Positions 1 to 8,600 are shown, numbered from the stretch's first letter. The stretch: 64,000 nt of DNA from Kribbella jiaozuonensis (GCF_005233875.1 NZ_SZPZ01000007.1:513018-577017), one strand, 5' to 3'. The notes: generated by a model not told the origin, from the sequence alone. Made by a program: numbers and translations.

Positions 1-1160
1 GGTTCGCGTTCGACACGTGTACTGCGCCGACGCTGGCGCAGATGACCGCGTGGAAGGCCTCGCCGTACAAGGCGATCGGTATCTACTTCGGCGGCGTCAA
101 CCGGAGCTGTGCACAACCACAGCTGACCCCAGCATGGGTCACAGCCGTCACCGCGATGGGCTGGCGACTCGTGCCGATCTATCTTGGGCTGCAGGCCCCC
201 TGTGGCACGCGGACGTACAAGATGTCGACGACCGCGTCCAACCGCGAGGGGGTGCGGGACGCGGACGATGCGGTCGCGAAAGCCAAGGCGTTAGGCCTCC
301 TGCCGGGTAGTGCGCTCTACAACGACATGGAGAACTACGACCACACCAACTCCGTCTGCCGTTCCGCCGTGCTGCACTACCTGTCGTCCTGGACGAAAGA
401 GCTGCACCTGCAGCGCTATCTGTCCGGCGTGTACGCCAACCTGGGCTCGGGCGCGCCCGACCTCGCTGCGGCCTACAACTCCCCGTCGTATGCCCGGCCG
501 GACGCACTGTGGATTGCACGCTGGGACAACAGCAGCCTGCTCACCGGGTGGGCCGGTATCCCCAACACGTTCTGGGCGGTCGGACAGCGTGGCAAGCAGT
601 ACGTCGGTGACCACACCGAGACGCACGGCGGCGTGACGCTCAACATCGACAACGACCGCTTCGACGCGCCTGTTGCGTCCGTCGGCTACAACTACACCGT
701 CCGTACGACGATCCACTCGTACTCCGGTCCGTCGACGGCGTACCCGGTCCGCTCGACAATCGCAGCGAACGCCGGCGTCCGCGTGGTCTGTCAGACGGTC
801 GGCCCGAAGATCGGAACCAGCTCGGTCTGGGACAAGCTGATCGACGGCACCTACGTCACCGACTACTATGTCCGCACGCCGAGCAAACCCGGGTACAGCG
901 CACCACTCCCCGGCTGCAGTTTCCCCTTCCAGACAACGATCAGCGGGCTGAGTCGGCGGCACGGCCCGGGCGCGGCGTATGCGGCGTACCCGAGCACTCT
1001 GCCCGCTGGGTCGCTGGCGTGGGTCACCTGTCAGACAGCTGGGTCGAGAGTCGGCACTACCTCGGTCTGGGATCGGCTGAGTGACGGCAGCTGGGTCACC
1101 GACTACTACGTCGCTACGGCGAGCAACACGACGTACACCGCACCGATCCGTCGCTGCTGA
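1..1160 (+). CDS. Secreted DUF1906 (glycoside-hydrolase-like) protein with two SH3-like repeats, 5' end outside window
   Basis: The reading frame is open from base 1: upstream of the first internal ATG (42) it reads GFAFDTCTAPTLAQ, the usual opening of a DUF1906 domain (GFDTC.AP...M.AW). The true start and any signal peptide therefore lie left of the window. DUF1906 spans roughly the first 215 visible residues (IGIYFGG, YNDMENYD, ALWIARWDN) and resembles GH25-like TIM barrels of secreted actinobacterial proteins. Two repeats of about 75 residues follow, each with a VCQT/TCQT segment, a (T/S)SVWDKL-type segment and VTDYYV; they look like SH3-like wall-binding modules. Cell-wall binding or hydrolysis is inferred. 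It converges on the cupin gene, with only 4 bp between the stops. Confidence 0.8.
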   Translation, partial: FAFDTCTAPTLAQMTAWKASPYKAIGIYFGGVNRSCAQPQLTPAWVTAVTAMGWRLVPIYLGLQAPCGTRTYKMSTTASNREGVRDADDAVAKAKALGLLPGSALYNDMENYDHTNSVCRSAVLHYLSSWTKELHLQRYLSGVYANLGSGAPDLAAAYNSPSYARPDALWIARWDNSSLLTGWAGIPNTFWAVGQRGKQYVGDHTETHGGVTLNIDNDRFDAPVASVGYNYTVRTTIHSYSGPSTAYPVRSTIAANAGVRVVCQTVGPKIGTSSVWDKLIDGTYVTDYYVRTPSKPGYSAPLPGCSFPFQTTISGLSRRHGPGAAYAAYPSTLPAGSLAWVTCQTAGSRVGTTSVWDRLSDGSWVTDYYVATASNTTYTAPIRRC

Positions 1161-1164
1161 AGGC

Positions 1165-1530
1165 TTACTGTGCCCAGGGCGGCTGGACCGCGGTGCCGTC
1201 GGCCATGTAGCCCGTGAAGCCGGCGGTGATGGCGACGTACAGCTCCGCCGGACCTTCGCCGAGGTTGGTCAGCGAGATCGGCTCACCGGCCGGTACGACG
1301 ACCGCGTCGCCCGGGCCGAGCTTGTCCGCGCCGAGTGACACGGTGCCGCTGATGACCATGAACACCTCGTCGCGGTCGAGCGTATGCGGCGCGTCGCCGC
1401 CGTGCCCGGGCTCGACCGTGAGCTTCCACGTGCACAACCCGGCCGAACCGCGGCTCGGCGCGGCCAGCCCGGTGAACTCGACCCCCGGCAGCTGGAACCG
1501 CTGTGCCTCGGTCGCGCGAATGACGTGCAT
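1165..1530 (-). CDS. Small cupin-domain protein
   Basis: A single-domain cupin of about 121 residues. Motif 1 is visible as PGHGGDAPHTLDRDEVFMVISG and motif 2 as GDAVVVPAGEPISLTN, so it should fold as a small beta-barrel. The first motif has a histidine and acidic residues that could bind a metal. The ATG at 1530 is preferred because GGGGGA sits just upstream; a TTG at 1542 would add four residues. It is transcribed divergently from a MarR regulator and shares with it a perfect palindrome, so it is probably that regulator's target. The substrate cannot be deduced. Confidence 0.8.
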   Translation of the reverse strand: MHVIRATEAQRFQLPGVEFTGLAAPSRGSAGLCTWKLTVEPGHGGDAPHTLDRDEVFMVISGTVSLGADKLGPGDAVVVPAGEPISLTNLGEGPAELYVAITAGFTGYMADGTAVQPPWAQ

Positions 1531-1547
1531 CTCGTCCCCCAATCAAT

Positions 1548-1581
1548 TAGACAAGCTGACTTGACCAAGTCAGCTTGTCTA
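1548..1581. promoter_or_regulatory. Perfect 16-bp inverted repeat, predicted MarR operator
   Basis: TAGACAAGCTGACTTG (1548-1563) and CAAGTCAGCTTGTCTA (1566-1581) are exact reverse complements separated by AC. The palindrome fills the space between the divergent cupin and MarR genes and ends two bases before the ATG at 1584. It is the expected shape for a MarR dimer site and could repress both genes. Confidence 0.85.
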
Positions 1582-1583
1582 TC

Positions 1584-2057
1584 ATGACTGTCATGACGCG
1601 ATCGGGCAAGCCGGATATCGGGATCTTGTTGCTGCTGGCGGACCAGGAGTTCGTCCGCGAACTGCGCGCGCACACGGCGGCGCTGGGGTACGAGGACCAG
1701 GGCCGGTCGGACGGATTCGTCCTGCGGACGCTCGGCGCCGGCCCGCGGACGATCAGCGGGCTGGCCGAGCGGCTGGAGATCACCAAGCAGGGCGCGGGCC
1801 AGATCGTCGACGACATGGAGCGCCGCGGGTACGTCGAACGCCGCCCGGACCCGTCGGACGCGCGTGCGAAGCTGCTGCACCTGACGGCGCGTGGTGAGGC
1901 CGCGCTGTCGACGGCGCGGAAGTTCCATCAGGCGTACGAACGCCGCCTCCGCAAACGCTTCGGCGACGAGGCGATCGACACCCTGCGCGACGTACTGACC
2001 GACATGGCCGGCGAGGCCCAGATCAGTACGCCGCACTTCAGGGCGTTGATGTTCTAG
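1584..2057 (+). CDS. MarR-family transcriptional regulator
   Basis: About 157 residues with a winged helix-turn-helix. The recognition-helix region reads TISGLAERLEITKQGAGQIVDDMERRGYVERRPDPSDARAK when taken in pieces, followed by the family's typical wing (DPSDARAKLLHLTARG). The ATG at 1584 is chosen; ATG 1593 is also possible and TTG 1575 lies inside the palindrome. No Shine-Dalgarno sequence is visible and the operator abuts the start, so the mRNA may be leaderless. It probably represses itself and the divergent cupin gene. Its stop codon overlaps that of the convergent serine hydrolase (shared CTAG). Confidence 0.88.
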   Translation: MTVMTRSGKPDIGILLLLADQEFVRELRAHTAALGYEDQGRSDGFVLRTLGAGPRTISGLAERLEITKQGAGQIVDDMERRGYVERRPDPSDARAKLLHLTARGEAALSTARKFHQAYERRLRKRFGDEAIDTLRDVLTDMAGEAQISTPHFRALMF

Positions 2058-3325
2058 CTGAAGTACGTCGGGAACAGGTCGTTCGTCGGCCAGGACTTGA
2101 CGCCGTTGGCGGCGGTCCAGAGGGCGGCGTCGATGTCGCCGTACGACTTGCCGCTGGCGTCGTCGCGGCGGTTGAAGAGGGCGGCCCAGCTCATCCCGTT
2201 GTACGTGCGGACGACGATCGTGAACGTACCGGGCATGCTGCCGGTGTGCCACGTGTTGCGACCGGTGCCGCCGGTCGTGACGGGGCGGATCTGCCAGCCG
2301 AGGCCGTAGTACCAGCCGTCGGGGTTGACGCCGATCGACGGCTTCGCCCAGACGTGGCCGAGCGAGGCGCTGTTCAGGACGCTCGACGGGGCGTCGAACA
2401 TCTTCGCCCAGCGGACCAGGTCCGGCGCGCTCGCGATCCAGCCGCCGTTGGCGTCCTGGATCCGCATGCTGAACGTGCCGTACGGCGCGGGCACCGTCTT
2501 ACCGGACATGTCGAGCACGGTCGGACCGGAGTACTGCGACTCGTACGACGTCTCGCCGCTGTGCTTGGCGATCGAGTAGCCGAGCGACATCCGCTTGATC
2601 TTCAGCGGCGCGAGCAGCTTCTGCTTGACGTAGTCCTCGTAGCTCAGTCCGCTGACCTTCTCGATCACCCGGCCGGCAAGCGTGTATCCGAAGTTGGAGT
2701 ACGCATACTTCGTGCCCGGGGCGAAGTCGAGCTTCTGACCGGCGACGTACTTGATCACGTCGGCCTGGTGCAGCTCCATCGGCACGCCGAGCGTCCGGGA
2801 GATGGTGGCGTCCTTCCACTCCGGGTCGCCGGACACATCCCGGTCCCAGCCACCGAGGTGCTGGAGTACCTTCCACAAGGTGATCTGCGACCACCGCGGG
2901 TCCCTGGTCAGCCCCGTCGCGGGCGTGATGTCGATGATGTTCGCGACCGGCGTGGACAGGCTCACCTTCCCGTCCTGCACCAGCTTCACGATCGCGGCCG
3001 CGGTGAACGACTTCGACAGGCTCGCGATCCGGAACAGCGACGTCGGCTGCACGGTGATCGCGGTCGACGTACTGTAGCCGCGGGCAAGCACCAAACGGCC
3101 CTTGTACGTCACCGCAACCTGCCCGGCGGTGATGCCGCGGGCCTGCATGAACGCCTTCATCTGGTTGTCGAACCCGGCCAACGCCGGCACGGCGGTCCCG
3201 GTCGTCTTCCAGGTGGCAGCGGCATCAGCCGGCCGCCCGATCGAATAACCGACCCCGGTGCCGACCGCCGCGGTAGCACCAGTAGCGACAGCCAGCTTCC
3301 CGAGATTCCGGCGCGACAACTCCAC
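2054..3325 (-). CDS. Tat-exported serine hydrolase, class C beta-lactamase/DD-peptidase family
   Basis: 423 residues. The N-terminus MELSRRNLGKLAVATGATAA carries a twin-arginine motif and a hydrophobic stretch ending near ADAAA, so Tat export is predicted; tatA and tatC are encoded 6-8 kb away. The penicillin-recognising motifs are all present: SLSK (SxxK, about residue 105), YSN (YxN) and HTG (KTG equivalent). Class C-like enzymes act as D-aminopeptidases, esterases or beta-lactamases; the substrate is unknown. The start is GTG with AAGGAG upstream. It lies downstream of helY, about 70 bp away on the same strand. Confidence 0.85.
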   Translation of the reverse strand: MELSRRNLGKLAVATGATAAVGTGVGYSIGRPADAAATWKTTGTAVPALAGFDNQMKAFMQARGITAGQVAVTYKGRLVLARGYSTSTAITVQPTSLFRIASLSKSFTAAAIVKLVQDGKVSLSTPVANIIDITPATGLTRDPRWSQITLWKVLQHLGGWDRDVSGDPEWKDATISRTLGVPMELHQADVIKYVAGQKLDFAPGTKYAYSNFGYTLAGRVIEKVSGLSYEDYVKQKLLAPLKIKRMSLGYSIAKHSGETSYESQYSGPTVLDMSGKTVPAPYGTFSMRIQDANGGWIASAPDLVRWAKMFDAPSSVLNSASLGHVWAKPSIGVNPDGWYYGLGWQIRPVTTGGTGRNTWHTGSMPGTFTIVVRTYNGMSWAALFNRRDDASGKSYGDIDAALWTAANGVKSWPTNDLFPTYFS

Positions 3326-3397
3326 GAACGTCTACTCCTTCAAGGCAGAGGTTTACAACCACTCACAACGTTGAAGGAAGTCTTTCACCCAAGAGGT

Positions 3398-6214
3398 CTA
3401 CTCGACCATCGAGGCGTAGGAGATCACGCCGCGGCGGATCTGGTCGACGACCGACCGGGCTGTTTTGCGGAGCGGGGTGTCGCCGGCGGCGTCGGCGATC
3501 TGTTCGGTGAGGTCGATGAGTTGTTTGACCCACCGGACGAAGTCGCCCGCGGCGAGGTCCGACTCGTACAGCACCTCGGCCAGCGACGCACCCGACGCCC
3601 ACCGGAACGCGGGCCAGCAGAAGTTGAGGTCCATCGACCGCAGGAAGTCCACCCGCATGTCCCGCTCCAGCGCGGACAGGTCGCGCCAGATCGACCCCAT
3701 CCGCTCGAGCGCTTCCCGGACGTCGCCACGCGGCAGCCGCGGTGACGTCGGCTCGTCCTTCGACCGCGACTCGTAGACCAATGCGGCCAGACAAGACGCC
3801 AGCTCCGGGACGGTGAGGTCGTCGAAAACTCCTTGCCGAAGGCACTCAGCCGCGACCAGATCCAGCTCGGTGTAGATCCGGGCCAGCCGATCGCCGGCCT
3901 CGGTCGTCTTGTCGCCGTCGAGGTAGTGCAGCGCGTCCAGCACCTGGCAGACCCGGTCGAACTGGCGGGCGATCGTGTTCGTCCGCTGCTCGATCTTCCG
4001 CTGCACCTCACGGTTCTCCCGGTCGAGCCGGAAGTACCGCTCCGCCCACCGCGCGTGGTCCTCGCGGTCCGAGCAACCGTGACACGGGTGCGCACGCAGC
4101 TGCGCGCGCATCTCCTGCAGCTCGGGATCATCCGCGTGCGCAACGGCGTCGCGACCACGGGTCCGCGACGGCGGCCCGTCCTCGCCGAGGAGGTCGGTCC
4201 GCGTCCGCAGTACCTGGGCCAGTTCGCGACGCTGCTGCGGGTTGCGCGGGTTGAACTTGCGCGGGATCCGCAGTACGCCGATCGCCTCGACCGGGGCCGG
4301 GAAGTCGACCATCGACAGCTTCCGCACCTGCCGGTCCAGCGTCAGCACGGTCGGCCGCGGCCCTTCTCGCTCCGACCGCATCCCCGGGTCGAGCACCAGC
4401 GCCCAGCCCGCGCTGCGGCCGGCCGGGATCCGGATGATGTCGCCGGTCTTCAGCTTCTCGATCGACTCCTGCGCCTCGACCCGCCGGTCGAGCTTGCGCC
4501 GCTTCGAGCCGGACGCCTCGCGATCACCGATCCGCCGGCGCAGAGCGGCGTACTCGAGGAAGTCGCCGAGGTGGCACTCGATCGACTCCTTGTACCCCTC
4601 CAGCGCCTCGGTGTTCCGCTGCACCTGTCGCGCCAGCCCCACCACGGCCTGGTCGGACTGGAACTGCGCGAACGACAGCTCGAGCATGTCCCGCGCCCGC
4701 GTCCGCCCGACCTGGCGCACCAGGTTGACGGCCATGTTGTACGACGGGGAGAACGACGACCGGAGCGGATACGTACGGGTCGACGCGAGACCCGCGACCT
4801 CGCGCGGATCGAACCCGGGCTGCCACAGCACGACCGCGTGTCCCTCGACGTCGATCCCACGACGCCCGGCCCGCCCGGTCAGCTGCGTGTACTCCCCCGG
4901 CGTGATGTCGACGTGCGCCTCGCCGTTCCACTTCGACAGCTTCTCGAGTACGACCGTACGCGCCGGCATGTTGATGCCCAGGGCAAGCGTCTCGGTGGCG
5001 AACACGACCTTGATCAGGCCGCGCGCGAACAGCTCCTCGACGACCTCCTTGAACGCCGCCAGCATGCCCGCGTGGTGCGCCGCGATCCCGCGACTGAGCG
5101 CCTCGGCGAAGTCGTGGTACCCGAGCACGCCGAGGTCCTCGTCGGGCAGATCCGCCGTCCGCTCGGCCACCACCCGCTTGATCTCGTCCCGCTCCGACGG
5201 CTTGGTCAGCCGCAGCCCGGACCGCAGGCACTGCACGACCGCATCCTCACAACCCTTGCGGGAGAAGATGAAGAAGATCGCCGGCAGCAACGCGCCCGCG
5301 TCCAGCTCCTCGACCACATCCGAGCGGTACGGCGTGAAGTGCGACCGGGACGGCCGGCTCTTCGGCAGATCCCTGCGCCGACGGGGTTTGCGCGAATCGT
5401 CGCGGAAGATCCGGTTGTCGTCGCGGGCGATCCGGACCAGCTGCGGGTTGACCAGGTCCTTCACGTCGGCCTTGACCGGCGCGTTTGCCTTGGCCGGATT
5501 ACCCGATTTGCTGGGCGCACCGACGCGCGCGGTCGGCGCCTCGCCGGCGAACAGGTCGTGCAGCCGCTTGCCCACCATCACGTGCTGGAACAGCGGCACC
5601 GGCCGCTTCTCCTCCAGGACGACGACGGTGTTGCCGCGGACCGTCTCCAGCCAGTCGCCGAACTCCTCGGCGTTGCTCACCGTCGCCGAGAGCGAGACCA
5701 CCGAGACCGAGTCCGCGAGGTGGATCAGCACCTCTTCCCAGACCGCGCCACGGGACCGGTCGGCCAGGTAGTGCACCTCGTCCATCACGACGTACGACAG
5801 ACCGAGCAGCGTCTGGGATCCGGCGTACAGCATGTTGCGGAGGACCTCGGTGGTCATCACGACGATCGGGGCCTCGGAGTTGACCGAGTTGTCGCCGGTG
5901 AGCAGGCCGACCTTGTCAGCGCCGTAGCGGCTGACAAGGTCGCCGTACTTCTGGTTGCTGAGGGCCTTGATCGGGGTCGTGTAGAAGCACTTCTGGCCGC
6001 GCTCCAGGGCGAGGTGGACGGCGAACTCGCCGACCAGCGTCTTCCCGGAGCCGGTGGGTGCCGCAACCAGCACCTGGTGGCCGTCCTCGAGGGCGGCGCA
6101 GGCACGCAGCTGGAACTCGTCCAGCTCGAAGTCGTAGAGCCCCCGGAACTCCTTGACGGCCGGATGCTCCTGGTCCGAGCGAAACGAGGCATATTTCTCG
6201 GACGGGGTACTCAT
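3398..6214 (-). CDS. helY: Ski2/Mtr4-like DEAD/DEAH-box helicase HelY
   Basis: 938 residues. The helicase core has Walker A APTGSGKT (about residue 55), motif II DEVHYL, motif III SLSATVSN and a helicase C domain with TGRAGRRG. A DSHCT-type C-terminal region containing CHGCSDREDHARWAERYF-like sequence follows. This matches the actinobacterial HelY family, found beside tatC and the paf genes in Mycobacterium. RNA helicase or remodelling activity is the family expectation. Here helY is separated from tatC by the kinase, chitosanase and hydrolase/MarR genes. Length and motifs look intact. Confidence 0.93.
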   Translation of the reverse strand: MSTPSEKYASFRSDQEHPAVKEFRGLYDFELDEFQLRACAALEDGHQVLVAAPTGSGKTLVGEFAVHLALERGQKCFYTTPIKALSNQKYGDLVSRYGADKVGLLTGDNSVNSEAPIVVMTTEVLRNMLYAGSQTLLGLSYVVMDEVHYLADRSRGAVWEEVLIHLADSVSVVSLSATVSNAEEFGDWLETVRGNTVVVLEEKRPVPLFQHVMVGKRLHDLFAGEAPTARVGAPSKSGNPAKANAPVKADVKDLVNPQLVRIARDDNRIFRDDSRKPRRRRDLPKSRPSRSHFTPYRSDVVEELDAGALLPAIFFIFSRKGCEDAVVQCLRSGLRLTKPSERDEIKRVVAERTADLPDEDLGVLGYHDFAEALSRGIAAHHAGMLAAFKEVVEELFARGLIKVVFATETLALGINMPARTVVLEKLSKWNGEAHVDITPGEYTQLTGRAGRRGIDVEGHAVVLWQPGFDPREVAGLASTRTYPLRSSFSPSYNMAVNLVRQVGRTRARDMLELSFAQFQSDQAVVGLARQVQRNTEALEGYKESIECHLGDFLEYAALRRRIGDREASGSKRRKLDRRVEAQESIEKLKTGDIIRIPAGRSAGWALVLDPGMRSEREGPRPTVLTLDRQVRKLSMVDFPAPVEAIGVLRIPRKFNPRNPQQRRELAQVLRTRTDLLGEDGPPSRTRGRDAVAHADDPELQEMRAQLRAHPCHGCSDREDHARWAERYFRLDRENREVQRKIEQRTNTIARQFDRVCQVLDALHYLDGDKTTEAGDRLARIYTELDLVAAECLRQGVFDDLTVPELASCLAALVYESRSKDEPTSPRLPRGDVREALERMGSIWRDLSALERDMRVDFLRSMDLNFCWPAFRWASGASLAEVLYESDLAAGDFVRWVKQLIDLTEQIADAAGDTPLRKTARSVVDQIRRGVISYASMVE

Positions 6215-6251
6215 GACCCCAATCTATGCGACGGCACCCACAAAACCCGCG

Positions 6252-7133
6252 TCAGCCAGCTGCTAGCCGGCTCTTGATGAACGTGGCGGCGTGGTCGAGG
6301 GCTTCGTCGGCCTCGGCCATGGCGCCGGCGAAGTACTGGAACACGTGCGGGGCGCCGGCGATCACGTCGAGGCTGATGTCCACGTCCTGCTCGGCGGCGC
6401 GCGCGACCAGGCGGAGCGAGTCGTCGAGCAGGATCTCCGCCGTACCGACCTGGACGAGTAGGGGCGGCAGGCCCTTCAGGTCGGCGAAGACCGGGCTCGC
6501 GAGCTCGTTCTGCGGGCTCGTGCCGCTCAGGTAGAACTCAGCGGACTCGGCCATGTTGGCGCGACTGAACAGCGGGTCGTCGTCGCCCCGGCTGTCCATG
6601 CTCGGGCTCTTCAGCGACACATCGGTCCACGGCGACAGCAGGACCGCGCCCGCCGGCAGGGCCAACCCTTCGGCCCGCGCCGCGATCATCGTGGCCAGCC
6701 CGAGCCCGCCACCGGCCGAATCGCCGACGATGACGACCTTCTGACCGCTCTCCACCAATTCCCGGTATGCCGCCAACGCATCGTGGATGCCGGCCGGGAA
6801 GGGGTGCTCGGGAGCGAGCCGGTAGTCCAGCGCGACCGCCGGCACGCCACTGCGGCGCGACAACGGCGCCGCGAGGTTGGCGCCGGTCCGCGCGGAACCC
6901 ACGACGTACGAACCGCCGTGCAGGTAGAGGATCACCCCGTCCGCATCGGCGCCGTCGACGTGCACATCCAGTGCCGGTACTCCACCCAGCGTCCGCTCGA
7001 CCACCTTCACGTCGTCGCCGAGCGGGCGGCTCGCGAACAACTCGTCGAAGCCGGCCCGTTGCTCGTCCGGCGTCCGCCCGAGCTCGGCCTTCTGCATCAT
7101 GCTGCGTGCTGCTTCACGTTCTTCAGCGCTCAT
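6252..7133 (-). CDS. Alpha/beta hydrolase fold-3 (HSL-family esterase)
   Basis: 293 residues of the hormone-sensitive-lipase family. The oxyanion-hole motif HGGSYVVGS is near residue 90 and the nucleophile elbow GDSAGGG near residue 158; an Asp in VGTAEILLDD and a His in APHVFQYF complete the expected triad. The ATG at 7133 follows AGGAGACGG. Probably a cytoplasmic carboxylesterase; the substrate is unknown. It diverges from a MarR gene across a long inverted repeat, suggesting induction by a small ligand. Confidence 0.9.
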   Translation of the reverse strand: MSAEEREAARSMMQKAELGRTPDEQRAGFDELFASRPLGDDVKVVERTLGGVPALDVHVDGADADGVILYLHGGSYVVGSARTGANLAAPLSRRSGVPAVALDYRLAPEHPFPAGIHDALAAYRELVESGQKVVIVGDSAGGGLGLATMIAARAEGLALPAGAVLLSPWTDVSLKSPSMDSRGDDDPLFSRANMAESAEFYLSGTSPQNELASPVFADLKGLPPLLVQVGTAEILLDDSLRLVARAAEQDVDISLDVIAGAPHVFQYFAGAMAEADEALDHAATFIKSRLAAG

Positions 7134-7151
7134 CCGTCCGTCTCCTGGTGA

Positions 7152-7199
7152 TAGATTCCGAGGAATATAGTTCTCTCCAACTACATTCCGAGGAATCTA
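7152..7199. promoter_or_regulatory. 21-bp near-perfect inverted repeat, predicted MarR operator
   Basis: TAGATTCCGAGGAATATAGTT (7152-7172) faces AACTACATTCCGAGGAATCTA (7179-7199) across a 6-bp spacer, with three mismatches. Each arm holds ATTCCGAGGAAT, itself a dyad (ATTCC/GGAAT), so two dimers could bind 30 bp apart. It lies between the divergent esterase and MarR genes. GAGGAA of the right arm also sits where the MarR ribosome-binding site should be. Confidence 0.85.
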
Positions 7200-7204
7200 A
7201 TTCC

Positions 7205-7669
7205 GTGACTGATCTCACAGCATTGTTCACGGACCTGGTCCGGTTGGAAACGCGGCTCTACAACGTCCTCGACACCCGCCTGAAGGCCGAGCACGACCTC
7301 CCCCTCGGCCAGTTCGAGTTCCTGCGCTTCATCGAGAGCCACGGCACGGCCCGGGTCTTCGACCTGGCCCGCGCGATGGCCATCACCGTCGGCGCCACCA
7401 GCAAGGCTGTCGACCGCCTCGAGTCCGCCGGCCGCGTTCGCCGTACGGCGAACCCCCACGACCGCCGCTCCTCCCTCGTCGCACTGACCCCGGCGGGCGA
7501 ACACGCGCTGGCCGCAGCGTCACCCACAGTCGAGTCCGAGCTCAACACCTGGGTCGGCTCGGTCCTACCCGCCGGCGTGCTTGAGCAGCTCGGGACCAGC
7601 CTGTCGATGCTCAGACAGCGCGCCGAGGCCGACTCCCGCACGGACCGCCGCGAGGTGTTCAAGACATGA
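7205..7669 (+). CDS. MarR-family transcriptional regulator
   Basis: 154 residues. The winged-helix region is visible (PLGQFEFLRFIESHG, VFDLARAMAITVGATSKAVD, then a wing with NPHDRRSSLVALTPAGE). The GTG at 7205 is chosen because it follows GAGGAA and the family's N-terminal helix begins there; longer in-frame upstream sequence runs through the divergent esterase gene. It likely represses itself and the esterase through the inverted repeat just upstream. A strong hairpin terminator follows its stop. Confidence 0.88.
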   Translation: MTDLTALFTDLVRLETRLYNVLDTRLKAEHDLPLGQFEFLRFIESHGTARVFDLARAMAITVGATSKAVDRLESAGRVRRTANPHDRRSSLVALTPAGEHALAAASPTVESELNTWVGSVLPAGVLEQLGTSLSMLRQRAEADSRTDRREVFKT

Positions 7670-7716
7670 CGCAGCCGGGCTCCCTTCCCTGGTGGTCCGA
7701 TGGGAGCCCGGCTGCG
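7670..7716. terminator. Bidirectional hairpin terminator
   Basis: CGCAGCCGGGCTCCC (7670-7684) pairs perfectly with GGGAGCCCGGCTGCG (7702-7716), a 15-bp GC-rich stem with a 17-nt loop between the convergent MarR and chitosanase genes. There is no long T-tract, as is common in actinobacteria. Confidence 0.85.
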
Positions 7717-7726
7717 CGCCTGGTGG

Positions 7727-8551
7727 CTAGCTGATGTGGTACGGGTCGCCGTACACCTTCCAGTCGAGCGGGGTGTCCAGGTTGAAGTTGCCGTTGCGGA
7801 GGAACACCCGCTGGGCGGTGTCGACCCGGCTGGTGTCGCTGTGGGCCTCTTCCTGCTTCATAGCCCACACCCGCGCGTCGAGGAAGGCGTTGAGCCAGGT
7901 GGTCTCGTTGCCGCCCTGCGACGGCGGCTTCGCCTTGCCCAGCGCGCGCTTGCGGATGCCGCCGAAGCTGGTCGAGTCGTTGCCGGGACCGTGCATGACG
8001 ATCGCGTCGTAGTAGCAGAACTGACCGAGGGTGCGGACCCCGTCGGACTTGCCCTGTGCGACCGCCGGGTTGAAGTAGACCCGGTCGCGCTCGTCGTTCT
8101 GGCAGCCCTGGAAGACGGTGTCCTTCGCCGCGGTCTTCCAGTCCTTGGTGTAGTTCGGGTCGAGACCCTGGTGCGAGTCGCCGCCGTTCACCTTGCGCAG
8201 CGCCGGCAGGTACTTCTGCAGGACGTTGTTCGGCTTGCGGTCGGCGTACAGCTCGACCAGCTCCAGCATGTCGCCGGTGCCCGAGCAGAACCCGATGATG
8301 CCGGCGGTGTAGCCGCGGCCGTCGTCGATGTCCTCGATGTACTTGTACTGCGCCTTCCAGTCCAGCGACGAGTTCTCCGCGCTGCAGACGATCTCCATCG
8401 CGATCTCCTTCTTCGCGGGATCGTCGAGACCGGTCGCCTGCACGGCAGCGTCGGCGTGCGGGGCGTAGCGCGAGACAGCCAGGCCTGCGGGGACAGCCGC
8501 TAGCGACAGTCCGAGCAGCAAAGCGTTCCTGCGGGTGGGGCGGTTCTCCAT
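7727..8551 (-). CDS. Secreted GH46 chitosanase
   Basis: 274 residues. A signal peptide with adjacent arginines (MENRPTRRNALLLGLSLAAV) leads to the GH46 catalytic domain. The family's hallmark N-terminal segment is visible (EIVCSAENSS, then YIEDIDDGRGYTAGIIGFCS), containing the conserved Glu and Asp that act as catalytic acid and nucleophile activator. GH46 enzymes hydrolyse beta-1,4 bonds of chitosan with inversion. The ATG at 8551 is preceded by GGAGGAG; a TTG at 8581 is less likely. A compact palindrome upstream suggests substrate-dependent repression. It sits inside the tat/helY region as an apparent insertion. Confidence 0.93.
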   Translation of the reverse strand: MENRPTRRNALLLGLSLAAVPAGLAVSRYAPHADAAVQATGLDDPAKKEIAMEIVCSAENSSLDWKAQYKYIEDIDDGRGYTAGIIGFCSGTGDMLELVELYADRKPNNVLQKYLPALRKVNGGDSHQGLDPNYTKDWKTAAKDTVFQGCQNDERDRVYFNPAVAQGKSDGVRTLGQFCYYDAIVMHGPGNDSTSFGGIRKRALGKAKPPSQGGNETTWLNAFLDARVWAMKQEEAHSDTSRVDTAQRVFLRNGNFNLDTPLDWKVYGDPYHIS

Positions 8552-8585
8552 GACTCCTCCGAGGGGCGTCCGAGGCAGCAACTGT

Positions 8586-8600
8586 TAGGAAGCTTTCCTA
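8586..8600. promoter_or_regulatory. Palindromic operator upstream of chitosanase
   Basis: TAGGAA-GCT-TTCCTA is a perfect 6-bp dyad about 35 bp upstream of the chitosanase start. From memory, palindromes of this form precede GH46 chitosanase genes in Streptomyces and bind the repressor CsnR; no such repressor is encoded here. Confidence 0.65.

Noticed and set aside
3833..6277. A long open frame of about 814 codons on the plus strand opposite helY
   Set aside because: It is antisense to a clear helicase and shows only Arg, Pro and Gly rich low-complexity sequence, the normal shadow of high-GC coding DNA.
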